Below, piece by piece: positions 54,361-63,330 of a stretch of 64,000 nt of DNA. The DNA is taken from contig JAAAFW010000006.1 in assembly GCA_019352875.1 (NCBI GenBank), positions 189,364 through 253,363 of the forward strand, read 5' to 3'. The notes beneath the pieces were generated by a model. It had not been told where the DNA came from and did not search any database. It was given only the letters and a program-made list of their open reading frames with translations. Position 1 is the stretch's first letter, and every line of letters begins with the position of its first letter. The stretch comes from Pedobacter cryoconitis (GTDB lineage Bacteria > Bacteroidota > Bacteroidia > Sphingobacteriales > Sphingobacteriaceae). The translations under genes and the position numbers were made by a program.

Positions 54361-54672
54361 TTAACTGATATAGTCACGGTCTTCATCCGAAAGTGTATTT
54401 TTGGGGTTTTCCTGAAGATGGCCGTCTTCATACCTGCCTTTTTCCAGTTGGTTATCTTCGAAACGATTGTCATAAGTGCTGATGACAGTTTTAGGTCTTC
54501 CCACCCAATAACCCAGTACAAATCCAACGAAAGTACAGATACCGACTACAAGCAGCTTAGAGATCTCGCCTGTTCCGAAAATAAAATTGAATTCCACAGC
54601 GTCCGTATTCATCATCAGAAAGATTGTGATCAGGACTGTGAAAATGATGATTAGAATAGTTTTAAAGCGCAT
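54361..54672 (-). CDS. LapA-domain membrane protein
   Basis: The 103-residue protein has two helices (TILIIIFTVLITIFLMMNT and LLVVGICTFVGFVLGYWVGR) separated by a short beta-like stretch with VEFNFIF, the arrangement of LapA/DUF1049. A hydrophilic acidic tail follows. In E. coli, LapA works with LapB in LPS assembly; here LapB is not adjacent. It starts 4 nt after the stop of the large upstream gene. Confidence 0.8.
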   Translation of the reverse strand: MRFKTILIIIFTVLITIFLMMNTDAVEFNFIFGTGEISKLLVVGICTFVGFVLGYWVGRPKTVISTYDNRFEDNQLEKGRYEDGHLQENPKNTLSDEDRDYIS

Positions 54673-54675
54673 AGG

Positions 54676-57489
54676 TTAAAATGTATAGTTGACAATCAAT
54701 TCAAATATAGGATTCTGATGGTATTCCTTGTTTACGAAAATAAATCTGGTACCCACATCTACTATCGGTTGGTAACGCAGCAGGTTCATGCTGCTGAATA
54801 CCTCAAAGCCATATGTTTTCGGCTGACCCAGGTTTGATTCCCGGCCCAGATTTTCATAATGCGCAAACACACCGGCCCGCACACTGCGGATATATGCCAT
54901 TGAACTCAGTTCTGCGTCCGGAAAGAACAATGGGAATCTGTAATTCATCAGCAATGAGTTTTTCATGAGGCTTTTTGCCCTGATATTATTATAGCCATAG
55001 ACCGTATTAACCTCATTGTTAAAGCTACGGATTCCGGAAGCAGACTGATAATTAAAATTAGCCATAAAACTGTGATTGCGTAACAGTCCGGGAAAATAAA
55101 AGAAACCTTCCGCTGCAAGTACATCTCCGCTCAGTAGTGTATCAAATGGCTGGCCAAGATAAGTCAGCCGCAGGATCTGGGCCCAGCGTGGTGCGACATC
55201 CCTGGCTGAAGACCTCACGATATGAGAAAAGGAAACTCCCGTCTCCAGTGGGAACTTGATTCTGGTAATATAGTTTTTTGGCATCTGCTCTGCCATATAC
55301 CGCTGGGTATAACTGGTGCCTGCTCTCACGCTGATGCCGTAATTGTGATGACCACTGCTGAAGTTGAAAGGAACCAATGCTTCCAGTTTAACATAATTCT
55401 CGCGCCAGTCCCCTTGTGTTATTCCTGTGGAAGGTGTGCCGTAGAAAGTTCTGCGTGCTCTGTTACGCAGGCTTAGATTGAAAATAGGATAGAAGGTTTT
55501 TAAACTGAGTCCGGCATTATACTCAAATCTGCCCAGGTCACTTTGGTAGGCAATTCCAGCGTAGGAATCGGCGGTATTGAGCAAGTTGTTCGAGACGAGT
55601 TGGATACCGCCCTTGTGTTCATCTTCAATTACCGGGATGACACTATGCACGTGAAACAGGTTCCCCAGAGCATTATATCGTGTGCTGGTATAAGTGCTGT
55701 CGGGTATGTTTTCGAAGACACTTCCTGTATTTTCCTGTTTTTCAGCAGCCTGACCAAAGTAAATGAAAGTATTGGTTCCGGTTTCTTTAGGCTTGTAACT
55801 CATTTTTGCAATCGCGTAGCCATAAGAACGATAATCGTTAAAGATTAGGCTATCTGTCCCAGGTATGGCAGAAATATTAAATGCGCCGTATTTAGAAGCG
55901 CTCAGTGCGCTTATCTTTCTGGTTCTGGGGTCTATGCTGTAAATGTTATTTATTCCATTGTAGTGCGCGTTAAATGCGATTCCAGATTTAATGAATACTG
56001 GCCTGGTTAGTTGCTGCCTGGTCTGGGGTATGAGAACCGTGTTTTTCCCACTGCTATCCACTGTATTTAAAGTTTTTCCTGCTTCACTACCTGTTATGTA
56101 GGCGATCAGGGTTCCTTTATCATTGTAGGCAGGCATCTGAATCTGCAGATTCTGCGGATTAGGGAAAGTTCTGATGATTTTCCCGGTAGCTGCATCCAGT
56201 TCAATCAGGTTAATCTTGTTGGAGAGGTCAATTTCGACTGCAGCTATTTTGTGCCCGTCGGCAGAAAGGGTGGGGGAGAAGATTCTTGTTCTGGTCGTCA
56301 GCTGTTTAACTTTTTTGGTTTCCAGATCGTAGATAGATACCACGCTATAACTCCGCTGGCGAAATCTCGGATCGTAACGGATTTCGTCCCAAACAATCTT
56401 TCCCGCTGCATAGCTGAACCAGGGTTCCTCCTGCTGGCCTATCGATTTTAACCGGTGCTGTTTTCCGTCGGGAGTCATGCGTACAAAAGCAGGTGTTTCT
56501 GCTTTACTTTGAAGCAGACTGAGAATGCTACCGTCTTCCAATTGAACAGGCAGCATATAGTTCGTCTCGTAAGCAGCTGCCGGACTGAACTGGGGGTAAT
56601 TCTCCGACAAATTTTTCCGGTCTTGCTGCAGCCATTCTTTTGCAATTTCACTGTTCACAGAATCATACCATTGCCTGCCGGTTTTACCTGTGAATTTTTG
56701 CAGACTCCCTGCAAAGGGATAAAGCCTGAAGGGCCTCTTTTTAATGTCGGTCAATACACTATCAAATACAAATTTCCCAGCCGATTTACGGATGCCCGAA
56801 GACAGTAGGTAACCCAGTTGATAATAGCCGGGAGTGACATCCTTTTCTGAGCCGAAATTCGCCTTGCTGTAAGAGAACTTTTCACCTTCCAGTAAGGCTG
56901 TTCTGTAGGGCATGATCCAGGCTGGTTGTCTGCCCCGGCCGGAGTACGTTAGGGCTGTTTCCGTAGTCACTGCATCACCCTCAAAAAACCACATGGGTAT
57001 GCTGGCTCCCATCCATGCAAAGTATACCTGTTCGGGGAAAGGATAAGGTCTTCTTCCTGTTAATTTATCGAACTGTGCAGCGTGGCGAAGCTCATGCACA
57101 GCCAGGTTATTGAGCCAGTCCTGACTGTCAAAATTCTGAGGAGGGGTGCTAAAGAATTCTGATTTTTTAGGGCCTAGCTGGACGAAGCCGTTGGCGATTA
57201 CCCCACGGTTTTGAAGGAGTACGGGAATAGGCGAAATTTTAACATTAAGACTGTTTCCAATCGCAGGGGCGATATGCTGGAAAGTATTGGCCATACGCTG
57301 TGCATCTGCCTCCATTTCTATAGGGTAAATGATGCGGAAACTACCGCTGTAAATTTGTCTCCATTTTACACTAAGTGGGTTCTGTTCTCCTGAGTATACC
57401 TGACTGAATGCTCTATGTGATGTGCATATAGAGATCAATAGCGCTATTTTGCTGATTATTAAATATTTATTTATAGGATAAAAACGCAT
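54676..57489 (-). CDS. Secreted zincin with beta-propeller and C-terminal barrel
   Basis: The 937-residue protein has a signal peptide (about 1-30). A peptidase domain carries HELRH (132-136) with WFFEGDA (Glu 170), the zinc site of a gluzincin such as peptidase MA. TolB/WD40-like repeats follow (about 330-600: IFSPTLSADGHKIAAVEIDL, MPAYNDKGTLIAYITGSEAG, SIDPRTRKISAL). An outer-membrane barrel-like part ends FIFVNKEYHQNPIFELIVNY. The substrate is unknown. It is probably exported and anchored in the outer membrane. No partner gene is obvious except the LapA-like one after it. Confidence 0.78.
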   Translation of the reverse strand: MRFYPINKYLIISKIALLISICTSHRAFSQVYSGEQNPLSVKWRQIYSGSFRIIYPIEMEADAQRMANTFQHIAPAIGNSLNVKISPIPVLLQNRGVIANGFVQLGPKKSEFFSTPPQNFDSQDWLNNLAVHELRHAAQFDKLTGRRPYPFPEQVYFAWMGASIPMWFFEGDAVTTETALTYSGRGRQPAWIMPYRTALLEGEKFSYSKANFGSEKDVTPGYYQLGYLLSSGIRKSAGKFVFDSVLTDIKKRPFRLYPFAGSLQKFTGKTGRQWYDSVNSEIAKEWLQQDRKNLSENYPQFSPAAAYETNYMLPVQLEDGSILSLLQSKAETPAFVRMTPDGKQHRLKSIGQQEEPWFSYAAGKIVWDEIRYDPRFRQRSYSVVSIYDLETKKVKQLTTRTRIFSPTLSADGHKIAAVEIDLSNKINLIELDAATGKIIRTFPNPQNLQIQMPAYNDKGTLIAYITGSEAGKTLNTVDSSGKNTVLIPQTRQQLTRPVFIKSGIAFNAHYNGINNIYSIDPRTRKISALSASKYGAFNISAIPGTDSLIFNDYRSYGYAIAKMSYKPKETGTNTFIYFGQAAEKQENTGSVFENIPDSTYTSTRYNALGNLFHVHSVIPVIEDEHKGGIQLVSNNLLNTADSYAGIAYQSDLGRFEYNAGLSLKTFYPIFNLSLRNRARRTFYGTPSTGITQGDWRENYVKLEALVPFNFSSGHHNYGISVRAGTSYTQRYMAEQMPKNYITRIKFPLETGVSFSHIVRSSARDVAPRWAQILRLTYLGQPFDTLLSGDVLAAEGFFYFPGLLRNHSFMANFNYQSASGIRSFNNEVNTVYGYNNIRAKSLMKNSLLMNYRFPLFFPDAELSSMAYIRSVRAGVFAHYENLGRESNLGQPKTYGFEVFSSMNLLRYQPIVDVGTRFIFVNKEYHQNPIFELIVNYTF

Positions 57490-57801
57490 TCAAGAGTTGT
57501 GCTAAAATAATTAGTAAAATTAGAAAATTAAATCCCTTATTATATGATGTTTAACTTTATTTGATTTTCTTAATTGATTGATAGATATGTGATTTTGTAT
57601 ATTAATTTGGTTCGGTTAAATGGTGTTAAATCTTATTTTTACGATCATTGAATGGGCTTATTTTTTGTATTTGTGCCCAGTGTTTGTATCCTGAAATTTA
57701 TTTTGCTGAATATACACTAATATTGGAAAATAAACAGGACGATTTTTCTTTATTTTGCTCCCCTACTCTATCTGGTGTATAAGTTTTTTAGAAGCCTCCT
57801 G
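57490..57801. other. Intergenic region, no feature seen
   Basis: About 310 AT-rich bases separate the zincin gene from a small ORF on the same strand. No long open frame, strong hairpin or repeat could be seen. It presumably holds the promoter of the zincin gene on the minus strand. Confidence 0.5.
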
Positions 57802-58110
57802 TTACCTTATTTTTGCTGAAAAGGTTGTCCGGATTTCATCGCTAATCAGTTTCAATTTCATCGCCGGACCCTTGTTGTTTTGATAAATATTTAGGAGGGA
57901 TCCGTCGTTTGAAAGGGTTGTGTTCGCTGTTTTGTACTTAAAATCAAATGCATTTCGCTGCCTGATCCGCTGGCATTTTGTTTCGGGAATTTTATGAATG
58001 ATAATAGTTTGAGTTAGCTGAACCAGGTTCAGAAAAGGAAGGTTTTTAAAAGGATGAAAGGTGAAAATTGTATCCTGACAGTTGGTGTTGACCCTGGTCT
58101 TCAAACTCAA
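57802..58110 (-). CDS. Possible hypothetical protein (uncertain start)
   Basis: The frame of 102 codons reads SNDGSLLNIYQNNKGPAMKL near its end, a plausible protein stretch, but the N-terminus (from a TTG) is unusual, with no signal or membrane part. A true start may lie elsewhere or the gene may be broken at its 5' end. No family was recognised. Confidence 0.35.
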   Translation of the reverse strand: MSLKTRVNTNCQDTIFTFHPFKNLPFLNLVQLTQTIIIHKIPETKCQRIRQRNAFDFKYKTANTTLSNDGSLLNIYQNNKGPAMKLKLISDEIRTTFSAKIR

Positions 58111-58181
58111 TTTGATCAGAGATTTTGTCCATTAGTACACCGGTAAATCTTAACTGTTTTTTAAACAATTCACGCTTAAAA

Positions 58182-58200
58182 TAAAGGCCTCAAAGAGGCC
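58182..58200 (-). terminator. Terminator after the EamA transporter gene
   Basis: On the minus strand GGCCTC-TTT-GAGGCC is followed by TTTATTTT. This fits the end of the tgt-LptF/G-EamA operon. Confidence 0.7.
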
Positions 58201-58227
58201 GGTAAATTACAATAAATCTACTTGTTT

Positions 58228-59133
58228 TTATCTCGATGGACCGAGCTGACTTTGTCTTTTTTTATAGATTGGATAAAGGAAAACTGCACCCAGAATAAGA
58301 ACAGTTCCGCCATAAAATCCCAGGGACATGGTCTCCTTATGATCAAAGAATAAATAGGCTAGTATGATACCGTATACAGGCTCCAGATTAGTGATCAATG
58401 CAACGCGGAAAGCAGACAAGGTACGCATCACAGATACACCCGCAATATAGGCTAATGCGGTACATACAGTTCCTAATATGAACAGGTAAATCCAGTCCGA
58501 TGTACTCAGGTTAAATGTTTCATGAGACAATGTTCCATCGAAGATCCTGTACAACGTTATCCATACAAACGCACCGGAAATTTCATAAAACCCAATGATT
58601 TTCGCATCACTTTTTTGGGCGAACATAGAGTTGAAAACAGAAAATGTTGCAGAGCAAAGTGCAGCAGATAAACCAACAATGATACCCATTGTATAATTGC
58701 TTTCAAATTTGAAGATCATGTAAATGCCTGCAATGATCACAAGACCGATGATAATATCGCTCAACTGTATTTTAGTTTTTCTGAAAAAAGGTTCTAAAAT
58801 AGCGGTAAACAGCGTAAATGCAGACAGGCAGACCAGGGCAACAGATACAGTGGATACTTTAATAGCCTCGAAGAAAAGAATCCAGTGCAGTGCCACGATA
58901 CTTCCTGTGAAGAAGAATTGAAGGAACTCTTTCCGGCTTATTTTAAGATTAAACTTGCTCGCTTTAAAATAGAAAAAAAGGGTAATGCTGGCAATCATAA
59001 CCCTGTACCAGACCATACGTACAGGATCTATGGATATTAATGCACCCAGGATCCCCGTGAAGCCCCAGATTAAAATTGTACCATGAAGTATCAGTAAACT
59101 TCTGTTTTCATCGTTGAGAGCGGGCTTTGTCAT
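58228..59133 (-). CDS. EamA-family (DMT) transporter
   Basis: The 301-residue protein has ten hydrophobic helices in two repeats (such as LLILHGTILIWGFTGILGAL and LITNLEPVYGIILAYLFFDH), the EamA layout. Drug/metabolite transporters of this type export amino acids or other small metabolites; the cargo is unknown. Its start overlaps the stop of the LptF/G gene by one base, so all three genes of this run are likely cotranscribed. Confidence 0.88.
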   Translation of the reverse strand: MTKPALNDENRSLLILHGTILIWGFTGILGALISIDPVRMVWYRVMIASITLFFYFKASKFNLKISRKEFLQFFFTGSIVALHWILFFEAIKVSTVSVALVCLSAFTLFTAILEPFFRKTKIQLSDIIIGLVIIAGIYMIFKFESNYTMGIIVGLSAALCSATFSVFNSMFAQKSDAKIIGFYEISGAFVWITLYRIFDGTLSHETFNLSTSDWIYLFILGTVCTALAYIAGVSVMRTLSAFRVALITNLEPVYGIILAYLFFDHKETMSLGFYGGTVLILGAVFLYPIYKKRQSQLGPSR

Positions 59134-60236
59134 TATTTTGGAGCTTTTCTTAAAAGATAGTAACCCAGTAAGCCGAAGAAAATAGTCGGTACCAGGACAG
59201 CGAGCAGTGGAGGAATTCCACCTTTAATGGAAAACATCTTGGCGAACTGATTTAATACGATATAGGCGAAACTCAGGATAATACCTACGCCAAGCGGCAA
59301 ACCGACCCCTCCGCGGACCTTTCTGGAAGAAAGCGCAACGCCTATGAGTGTTAGTACAAAGGCCGACAATGGTTGTAACCACCTTTTGTATTGTTCAAAA
59401 AGCAGGTCATTCCGGATACCGGTTCCTCTGGTTTTTTCTTTCTCAATTTTATCGACTAATTCCCTGTTAGTCAGAGTTTCATATACATTTTCGTAAGCAG
59501 AGAAGTCATTCGGACTCATGTCCAGAATAGTATCTTTGGTTTTGGTCAGGCCGTTTTCGAAGCTTTCTTTTAATCCGTTGATATGGCGTACCGTATAATT
59601 AGTTATTTTCCAGCTCCTTTTTAAGGAATCCCATTTAATGTTTTCCGCAACTAATTTTTTAACCAGCACATCACCTTTAAAATTATCCAGCATAAATTTA
59701 TAGCCGGATTTGCTTTTGTTTTCGAAAGATTCGATATAGATATAGGTGTTGTCATCCAGCTTCATATGGATATTCAGCTTACTGGACGGATCGTTTTTCT
59801 TTACATAGGTATTTTCAAAGGTGGTCTTTAACTGGTTGGTATAAGGTAAAATATAAAGATTAGAGCCCAAATTAGCAGCGAAAATGATAAAAGCTGAGAT
59901 CAGGTAGGGCTGCAGGAACCGGTTAAAACTTACACCGCCACTAAGAATAGGTACGATTTCTGTCTGATCAGCCATTTTTGCCGTGAAAAAGATCACGGCA
60001 ATAAAATTGATCAGCGGAGAAAGCATATTCACATAGAAAGGAATAGAGCCCGCGTAATAAAGTGATATGACTTGCCAGAGTGTAAGGTTGTTACCTAAAA
60101 AATCATCCAGTTTCTCTGAAAGGTCAAAGATTACAATGATCACCACGAACAAAGTCAGGGTATAGATAAATGTACCCAGATATTTGCCTATGATATAGCC
60201 GTCGATAATCTTAATTCTGCCTTTCAGGATGTTCAT
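59133..60236 (-). CDS. LptF/LptG-family permease
   Basis: The 367-residue protein has helices at both ends (YLGTFIYTLTLFVVIIVIF, LQPLSAFVLTLIGVALSS, VPTIFFGLLGYYLLR) and a central periplasmic region (NTYVKKNDPSSKLNIHM to the MSPNDFSAYENVYETLTN line), as in LptF/LptG. With LptB it extracts lipopolysaccharide from the inner membrane. It is placed directly after tgt, as in many Bacteroidota. Which of the two paralogues it is cannot be told. Confidence 0.88.
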   Translation of the reverse strand: MNILKGRIKIIDGYIIGKYLGTFIYTLTLFVVIIVIFDLSEKLDDFLGNNLTLWQVISLYYAGSIPFYVNMLSPLINFIAVIFFTAKMADQTEIVPILSGGVSFNRFLQPYLISAFIIFAANLGSNLYILPYTNQLKTTFENTYVKKNDPSSKLNIHMKLDDNTYIYIESFENKSKSGYKFMLDNFKGDVLVKKLVAENIKWDSLKRSWKITNYTVRHINGLKESFENGLTKTKDTILDMSPNDFSAYENVYETLTNRELVDKIEKEKTRGTGIRNDLLFEQYKRWLQPLSAFVLTLIGVALSSRKVRGGVGLPLGVGIILSFAYIVLNQFAKMFSIKGGIPPLLAVLVPTIFFGLLGYYLLRKAPK

Positions 60237-61367
60237 TTACAGTTTATTGCCTAATATAGTTACCATTTTATTTTTCCAGGCGTAAAACTCGCCGCTAATA
60301 ATTTTTTCCCTTGCCTCTTTGACCAGCCAAAGGTAAAAATGGAGGTTATGCAGCGTTGCGATCTGTGCGCCAAGCATTTCTTTGGAATGCATCAGATGGC
60401 GTAAATATGCTTTCGAATAAACCTGATCAGCATAAAGATCACTATCTGCGTCAATAGGAGAAAAATCATCTGCCCATTTCTTATTACCGATATTAATAAT
60501 CCCGTTGCGGGTAAAAAGCATACCGTTTCTTGCATTTCTGGTTGGCATTACACAATCAAACATATCAATCCCTAAAGCGATGTTCTCCAGAATATTAATT
60601 GGCGTACCAACGCCCATCAGATAACGCGGTTTGTCTTCCGGAAGTACATTACAGACCACTTCAGTCATGCCGTACATCTCTTCTGCAGGCTCACCCACAG
60701 ATAAACCACCGATTGCATTACCTTCCCGGCCCATGCTGGCAATAAACTCTGCAGATTTAACACGCAGATCTTTGTAAACGGAGCCTTGCACGATAGGGAA
60801 CAGGGTCTGGTCGAAACCATACTTCGGTGTGGTCTCATCAAAACGTTTGCAGCACCTTCTTAACCACCTGTGGGTCATGTTAATGGAATTTGCTGCGTAT
60901 TTGTAATCGCAGGGATATGGTGTGCACTCATCAAAAGCCATGATAATATCGGCTCCGATAGTGCGCTGAATGTCCATTGCATTTTCAGGCGTGAATAGAT
61001 GTTTCGATCCGTCTATATGGGACCGGAATGTAACACCTTCTTCTTTAATCTTATTCACTTTACTCAGTGAATATACCTGATAACCACCGCTGTCTGTTAA
61101 AATAGGGCGGTCCCAGCCAATAAATTTATGTAAACCACCAGCTCTTTCCAGAACATCAAGTCCGGGTCTCAGGTACAGGTGGTAAGTGTTTCCTAATATA
61201 ATTTGTGCATTGATATCATTTTCCAGTTCACGCTGATGAACAGCTTTAACCGTTCCGGCAGTGCCGACAGGCATGAAAATGGGTGTTTGAATCTCGCCAT
61301 GAGCGGTAGTAACTGTTCCGGCTCTAGCTTTAGAGTGGATATCGTTTGCCTGTAAAGTAAATTTCAT
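60237..61367 (-). CDS. tgt: tRNA-guanine(34) transglycosylase
   Basis: The 376-residue protein has TPIFMPVGTAGTVKAVHQRE, DSGGYQVYSLS (nucleophile region), FDECTPYP and YLMGVGTPINILENIALGIDMFDCV. It exchanges guanine 34 for preQ1 in tRNAs with GUN anticodons. The typical bacterial zinc cluster (CxCxxC) is not evident: a usual region reads YADQVYSKAYLRHLMHSKE, as in bacterial Tgt of this phylum. It leads the operon with the LptF/G and EamA genes. Confidence 0.93.
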   Translation of the reverse strand: MKFTLQANDIHSKARAGTVTTAHGEIQTPIFMPVGTAGTVKAVHQRELENDINAQIILGNTYHLYLRPGLDVLERAGGLHKFIGWDRPILTDSGGYQVYSLSKVNKIKEEGVTFRSHIDGSKHLFTPENAMDIQRTIGADIIMAFDECTPYPCDYKYAANSINMTHRWLRRCCKRFDETTPKYGFDQTLFPIVQGSVYKDLRVKSAEFIASMGREGNAIGGLSVGEPAEEMYGMTEVVCNVLPEDKPRYLMGVGTPINILENIALGIDMFDCVMPTRNARNGMLFTRNGIINIGNKKWADDFSPIDADSDLYADQVYSKAYLRHLMHSKEMLGAQIATLHNLHFYLWLVKEAREKIISGEFYAWKNKMVTILGNKL

Positions 61368-61499
61368 GTATATATACGCTTCCTAAAATCTCGGCAAAAG
61401 TAGCAAAAAACAGCCGGTTTACCGCCTAAATTTTTTATCAACAAAGGGCTGCAATACAGATTAAAAACCTGAAATTTGGCAGCTGTCAAAAACATCAAT

Positions 61500-62621
61500 G
61501 TGGAATTAACTCTTATTGAAAGCTGTTTAACCGGCGCTCTTCTTTTTTGCTTTGCTATTCAACTCTATTTCAGTCTTTTCGTACATCTGAAACTAGTCAC
61601 TGTTACTGTGGAAGAAATTCCCGGACAGGCCTTAAAACCGATAAGTGTAATTATCTGCGCCAGAAATGAGGCCGATAATCTTAGCCAGTATTTACCGCTG
61701 GTGCTTGAGCAGAACTATCCCGATTTCGAAGTTATTGTAGTCAACGACCGCTCCTGGGACCGCACCCGCGAGGTTCTGGAAACCTTGAGTGAACAGTATA
61801 AAAACCTGAAAATAGTTAAGGTTCCAGAAGGTGAAAAATTTATTGCAGGCAAGAAATTTGCAGTGACTATGGGTATTAAAGCAGCTTCGAACGAATGGCT
61901 GGTTTTCACAGATGCCGATTGTTCTCCGGCTTCGCCAAACTGGCTTTCGGGTATGCAGCAACCTGCAGACGAACAAGTGTCTATAGTTCTGGGATATTCA
62001 CCTTATATGCGTAACAGTGGGATTTTAAATAGTCTGATTCGCTTTGAGACCTTTTTTACAGCTATTAATTATCTGTCTTTTGCTTTAAAAGGTATGCCTT
62101 ACATGGGCGTCGGAAGGAATATGGCTTACAGACGGTCGTTATTCTTCAAGAATAAGGGGTTTGCTGCACATATGCATATTCCTTCAGGTGATGATGATCT
62201 TTTTGTAAATGCACATGCGACTTCACGTAATACGGAGATCAGAATTAATCCGGAAACGCATGTCTGGTCTGTTCCGAATACGACGCTCGGTGCCTACCTT
62301 CGTCAAAAGAAACGTCATTTCGGAGCTGGTAAGTTTTATAAAACCAGTCATCAGTTTATACTCAGTTTGCAGATTATAGCACAGTTCCTGTTCTATGCCC
62401 TGCTGATTGCACTTTGTTTTTTCAAGACAGGAATTTTGGTTGCAGCAGGGGTATTTACCTTGAGTCTGCTAATCAGATGCCTGATTTATCCCCGTTTATT
62501 AAAGCGTCTTAATTATGCAGGATTACGTTGGTGGTTTCCAGTTCTGGACATACTACTGTTTGTTTTTCTGATAATTAACGGCATTCTCTCTATATTTATT
62601 AAAAAAGTCAAGTGGAAATAA
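61500..62621 (+). CDS. Family 2 glycosyltransferase, membrane-bound
   Basis: The protein of about 373 residues has an N-terminal helix (TGALLFCFAIQLYFSLFVHL), a GT-A domain with ISVIICARNEADNLSQYLP, VVNDRSWDRT and FTDADCSPASP, a late SGDDDLFVN motif, and three C-terminal helices. It is a processive-type or lipid-linked sugar transferase; the product is unknown. The start is unclear: GTG 61500 or TTG 61476, as no ATG is in frame. It overlaps rsmG by 10 nt. Confidence 0.85.
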   Translation: MELTLIESCLTGALLFCFAIQLYFSLFVHLKLVTVTVEEIPGQALKPISVIICARNEADNLSQYLPLVLEQNYPDFEVIVVNDRSWDRTREVLETLSEQYKNLKIVKVPEGEKFIAGKKFAVTMGIKAASNEWLVFTDADCSPASPNWLSGMQQPADEQVSIVLGYSPYMRNSGILNSLIRFETFFTAINYLSFALKGMPYMGVGRNMAYRRSLFFKNKGFAAHMHIPSGDDDLFVNAHATSRNTEIRINPETHVWSVPNTTLGAYLRQKKRHFGAGKFYKTSHQFILSLQIIAQFLFYALLIALCFFKTGILVAAGVFTLSLLIRCLIYPRLLKRLNYAGLRWWFPVLDILLFVFLIINGILSIFIKKVKWK

Positions 62622-63244
62622 AATCAGCCTTACTGCAAAAGTATTTTACAAATTTAACGGAAGATCAGCAGCAAAAATTTGAACAGTTGTATGATTTATA
62701 TGTATTCTGGAATGCACAGATCAATGTAATCTCCAGGAAAGATATCGAAGAATTATACGAAAGACATATTTTACACTCATTGGGAATAGCTAAATTCTGT
62801 ACTTTTAAGCCAGGTGCATCAATTCTGGATGTTGGTACAGGTGGTGGTTTTCCTGGAATACCGCTTGCCATATTATTTCCTGAAACTAATTTTCATTTGG
62901 TCGATTCTATTGGGAAAAAGATAAAGGTTGTAACTGAGGTCGCAGCAGCTTTAGGCCTTAAAAACGTTAAGGCAACCCATTCCAGAGCAGAACAGGTAGA
63001 AGGAAAATATGACTTTGTAGTTTCCAGAGCGGTAACCAGGCTTATCGATTTTTATCCATGGATTGCAGATAAATTCAAAAAGGACTCTATTCACGCGATT
63101 CCAAATGGCATTCTTTACCTCAAAGGAGGTGATCTGGCAGAAGAAATTAACGAGTCGCGATTGAAAGCAGAATTATATCCGCTCTCTGAATACTTCAGCG
63201 AGGACTTTTTTGAGACCAAATACGTCGTTTACATACCGCGTTAA
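62612..63244 (+). CDS. rsmG: 16S rRNA (guanine527-N7)-methyltransferase
   Basis: The 210-residue protein has YVFWNAQINVISRKDIEELY, ILDVGTGGGFPGIPLAILFP (SAM loop), HLVDSIGKKIKV and VVSRAVTRL, the RsmG (GidB) signature. It methylates G527 in 16S rRNA, and its loss often gives low-level streptomycin resistance. It starts with GTG inside the end of the glycosyltransferase gene. Confidence 0.93.
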   Translation: MEIKSALLQKYFTNLTEDQQQKFEQLYDLYVFWNAQINVISRKDIEELYERHILHSLGIAKFCTFKPGASILDVGTGGGFPGIPLAILFPETNFHLVDSIGKKIKVVTEVAAALGLKNVKATHSRAEQVEGKYDFVVSRAVTRLIDFYPWIADKFKKDSIHAIPNGILYLKGGDLAEEINESRLKAELYPLSEYFSEDFFETKYVVYIPR

Positions 63245-63302
63245 TCACACCATAAAAATGCCAGCCTGTTCAGGCATGTCGCAAAGAAATTTTAACAGGT
63301 TT

Positions 63303-63330
63303 CATCTGCTATAAACTAATTTAGCAGATG
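63303..63330. promoter_or_regulatory. Hairpin across the dprA start codon
   Basis: catctgcta (63303-63311) pairs with tagcagatg (63322-63330), and the right arm includes the ATG. In the mRNA it could hide the start, or it could be a protein-binding site. Confidence 0.45.
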
